From assembly GCA_016462245.1 (NCBI GenBank), contig JAEMTR010000013.1, positions 799 through 17,029 on the forward strand: a DNA stretch of 16,231 bases, read 5' to 3'. The notes beneath the pieces were generated by a model. The model had not been told where the DNA came from. It worked only from the letters and a program-made list of their open reading frames with translations, and ran no database searches. Made by a program: the position numbers and the translations under genes. Below are positions 14,695 through 16,231 of this stretch, in pieces (positions within the stretch are counted from its first letter, which is position 1; each line of letters begins with the position of its first letter). The DNA is from Solirubrobacteraceae bacterium. GTDB taxonomy: Bacteria; Actinomycetota; Thermoleophilia; Solirubrobacterales; Solirubrobacteraceae.

Positions 14695-16231
14695 TTAGTC
14701 GCGGTCGCGGCCACCGCGGCGATGGCGGGGACGGTCTGAACCGCCGCCGTCGCCACCGTTGCGCTCACGGCGTTGTCCGCCGCCACCACCGCCGGAAGTG
14801 GCCGCAGCCAGTTCGTCGGTGCTCTTGCCGGCAATCGATGGGTCGTCCGAAAGGCGCAGGCCAATCCGGCCACGCTCGCGGTCAACCTCAACGACGCGGA
14901 CCTGAATCTCATCGCCGCGGGAGAGGACGTCATCAACATTCTCGACGCGCTGACCTGGTGAGACGTTCGAGATGTGGAGCAGCCCATCCGTTCCCTTGGC
15001 AAGTTCGATGAAAGCGCCGAAGGTAGTCGTCTTGACGACCTTGCCGGTGAACTCGTCACCAACTTCGACCTCCTTCATCATCGTTGTGATGCGATCGCGC
15101 AGTGCTTCTCCGAGCTCACCGTTCGATGAGTAGATCAGCACCTGACCTTCGTCGTTGACGTCGATCTGCGATTCGAACTCTTCGGCCAGGCCGCGAATTG
15201 TTTCGCCACCCTTGCCGATCAGCATGCCGATCTGCGAAGGGTCGATCTGGACCTGGATGATGCGCGGCGCGTAAGGAGACATTTCCTCGCTTGGGCTTGA
15301 GATAACGGCGTCCATCTGAGCGAGGATGTTGAGGCGGGCCTCCTTGGCCTGCGTCAAAGCGTCCTTGAGGATCTCGAAGGTCACTCCCGTGATCTTGATG
15401 TCCATCTGCAGCGCCGTGATCCCCTCGGTCGTACCTGCGACCTTGAAGTCCATGTCGCCGAGGTGGTCCTCAACGCCAGCGATGTCGGTCAGCACGATGT
15501 AATCGTCGCCTTCCTTGATCAGCCCCATCGCGATGCCGGCGACCGGTGCCTTAATCGGCACACCTGCCTGCATCAGCGAGAGCGATGATCCACAGACCGA
15601 CGCCATCGACGACGAACCGTTCGACTCAAGGATGTCTGAGACGACGCGGATCGTGTACGGGAAAGCCTCGGTGTCAGGGACAACCGGCACGAGTGCGCGC
15701 TCAGCGAGCGCGCCGTGACCGATGTCGCGGCGCTTAGGGCCGCGCATGAAGCCTGCTTCACCGACCGAGAATGGCGGGAAGTTGTAGTGATGCCAGTAGA
15801 AGCGGTTCTTTTCCAGCCCGAGCGTGTCGAGCCGCATCTCTTCCTTCAGCGTGCCGAGCGTGGCGATCGAAAGCGCCTGCGTCTGGCCGCGCGTGAAGAG
15901 CGCTGAACCGTGCGTGCGGGGAGTAACGCCAACCTCGATTGAGATGTCGCGAATCTCCTGCGCATCGCGCCCGTCGGGGCGCTTCTTGTCGACTGCAATG
16001 CGGTTACGAATTGCTGCCTTCTCAAGCTTTGCGAAGATCGTTTGCGCTGTTGCCTTCTTCGCAGCGTGGTCGGAGTCACCCTCGCTACCGCCGTATTCAG
16101 CGACGATCGCGTCGCAGACGGCCATGCCGGCCTCATGCCGAGCCTGCGTGTCCGCGATCTGAGCTCCGGCTTCGACGTCAGCGCCGTGTGAAGCACGAAC
16201 CTTCTCAACCAGCGACTCGTCAAGGCTCGGT
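14695..16231 (-). CDS. pnp: Polyribonucleotide nucleotidyltransferase (PNPase), N-terminal part beyond the window
   Basis: PNPase is a phosphorolytic 3'-5' exoribonuclease, also able to add nucleotides to 3' ends. The frame is open to the right edge; 511 codons are visible, beginning within the linker between the two RNase PH-like domains. Visible parts: second RNase PH domain from about visible residue 90 (EVGVTPRTHGSALFTRG, RDIGHGALAERAL, SNGSSSMASVCGSSLSL, DHLGDMDFKVAGT with the catalytic acidic residues); KH domain with GMLIGKGGETI at about 335-345; S1 domain at about 392-465 (VVKTTTFGAFIEL, DGLLHISNVS); and a Gly/Arg/Asp-rich tail over the last ~33 residues, including six glycines in a row. 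A Met at 16125 lies within the continuing frame and is not the start. The gene heads, or lies early in, the dap-RNase J operon. Confidence 0.97.
   Translation of the reverse strand, partial: PSLDESLVEKVRASHGADVEAGAQIADTQARHEAGMAVCDAIVAEYGGSEGDSDHAAKKATAQTIFAKLEKAAIRNRIAVDKKRPDGRDAQEIRDISIEVGVTPRTHGSALFTRGQTQALSIATLGTLKEEMRLDTLGLEKNRFYWHHYNFPPFSVGEAGFMRGPKRRDIGHGALAERALVPVVPDTEAFPYTIRVVSDILESNGSSSMASVCGSSLSLMQAGVPIKAPVAGIAMGLIKEGDDYIVLTDIAGVEDHLGDMDFKVAGTTEGITALQMDIKITGVTFEILKDALTQAKEARLNILAQMDAVISSPSEEMSPYAPRIIQVQIDPSQIGMLIGKGGETIRGLAEEFESQIDVNDEGQVLIYSSNGELGEALRDRITTMMKEVEVGDEFTGKVVKTTTFGAFIELAKGTDGLLHISNVSPGQRVENVDDVLSRGDEIQVRVVEVDRERGRIGLRLSDDPSIAGKSTDELAAATSGGGGGGQRRERNGGDGGGSDRPRHRRGGRDRD

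Noticed and set aside
13829..14698. Plus-strand open frame of 289 codons opposite dapA and dapB
   Set aside because: It is antisense to two well-supported enzymes, rich in Ser/Ala/Thr/Pro with no domain pattern, and explained by the high G+C third positions of the real genes.

Overview
The window is a gene-dense block of bacterial chromosome (roughly 60% G+C by eye). It holds 14 protein genes, two of them cut by the window edges. I see no RNA gene, mobile element, CRISPR array or long repeat. The gene set and order (pnp, dapB, dapA, RNase J; ftsK, HTH membrane protein, cinA, recA, recX, miaB, miaA, dapF), the Gram-positive/actinobacterial-type LexA box before recA, and the pairing of RNase J with PNPase suggest an actinobacterium. 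A deep-branching class such as Thermoleophilia (Solirubrobacter or Conexibacter relatives) is my best guess, but it is an inference from gene order, not a database result.

Layout, read along the minus strand from the right edge. (1) 16231-11469: pnp (5' end missing), dapB, dapA and RNase J form a tight operon with gaps or overlaps of 9, -4 and -1 bp. (2) 9405-11472, plus strand: an OmpR-type response regulator and its histidine kinase overlap by 8 bp. They diverge from ftsK and converge on RNase J. (3) 9317-5148, minus: ftsK, a short RodZ-like HTH/membrane protein and cinA. (4) 5017-2057, minus: recA with a LexA box, recX and miaB. (5) 1269-2060, plus: a short-chain dehydrogenase gene wedged between miaB and miaA. 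(6) 1232-1, minus: miaA and the start of dapF. No stretch longer than 130 bp lacks a gene; the only sizeable gaps are 5018-5147 and 9318-9404.

Functionally, dapA, dapB and dapF belong to lysine and peptidoglycan diaminopimelate synthesis. RNase J and PNPase handle mRNA decay and RNA processing. FtsK and the RodZ-like protein act in division and chromosome segregation or cell shape. RecA and RecX act in recombination and the SOS response. MiaA and MiaB make the ms2i6A modification at tRNA position 37. CinA has an NMN-deamidase-type C-terminal domain.

I did not find a clearly new multigene system. The points most worth a second look are a serine where DapF should carry its first catalytic cysteine, the dehydrogenase inserted between miaA and miaB with a stop codon shared through one CTAG, a 36-bp divergent spacer that looks set up for leaderless transcripts, and a RodZ-like protein lacking the usual outer domain.
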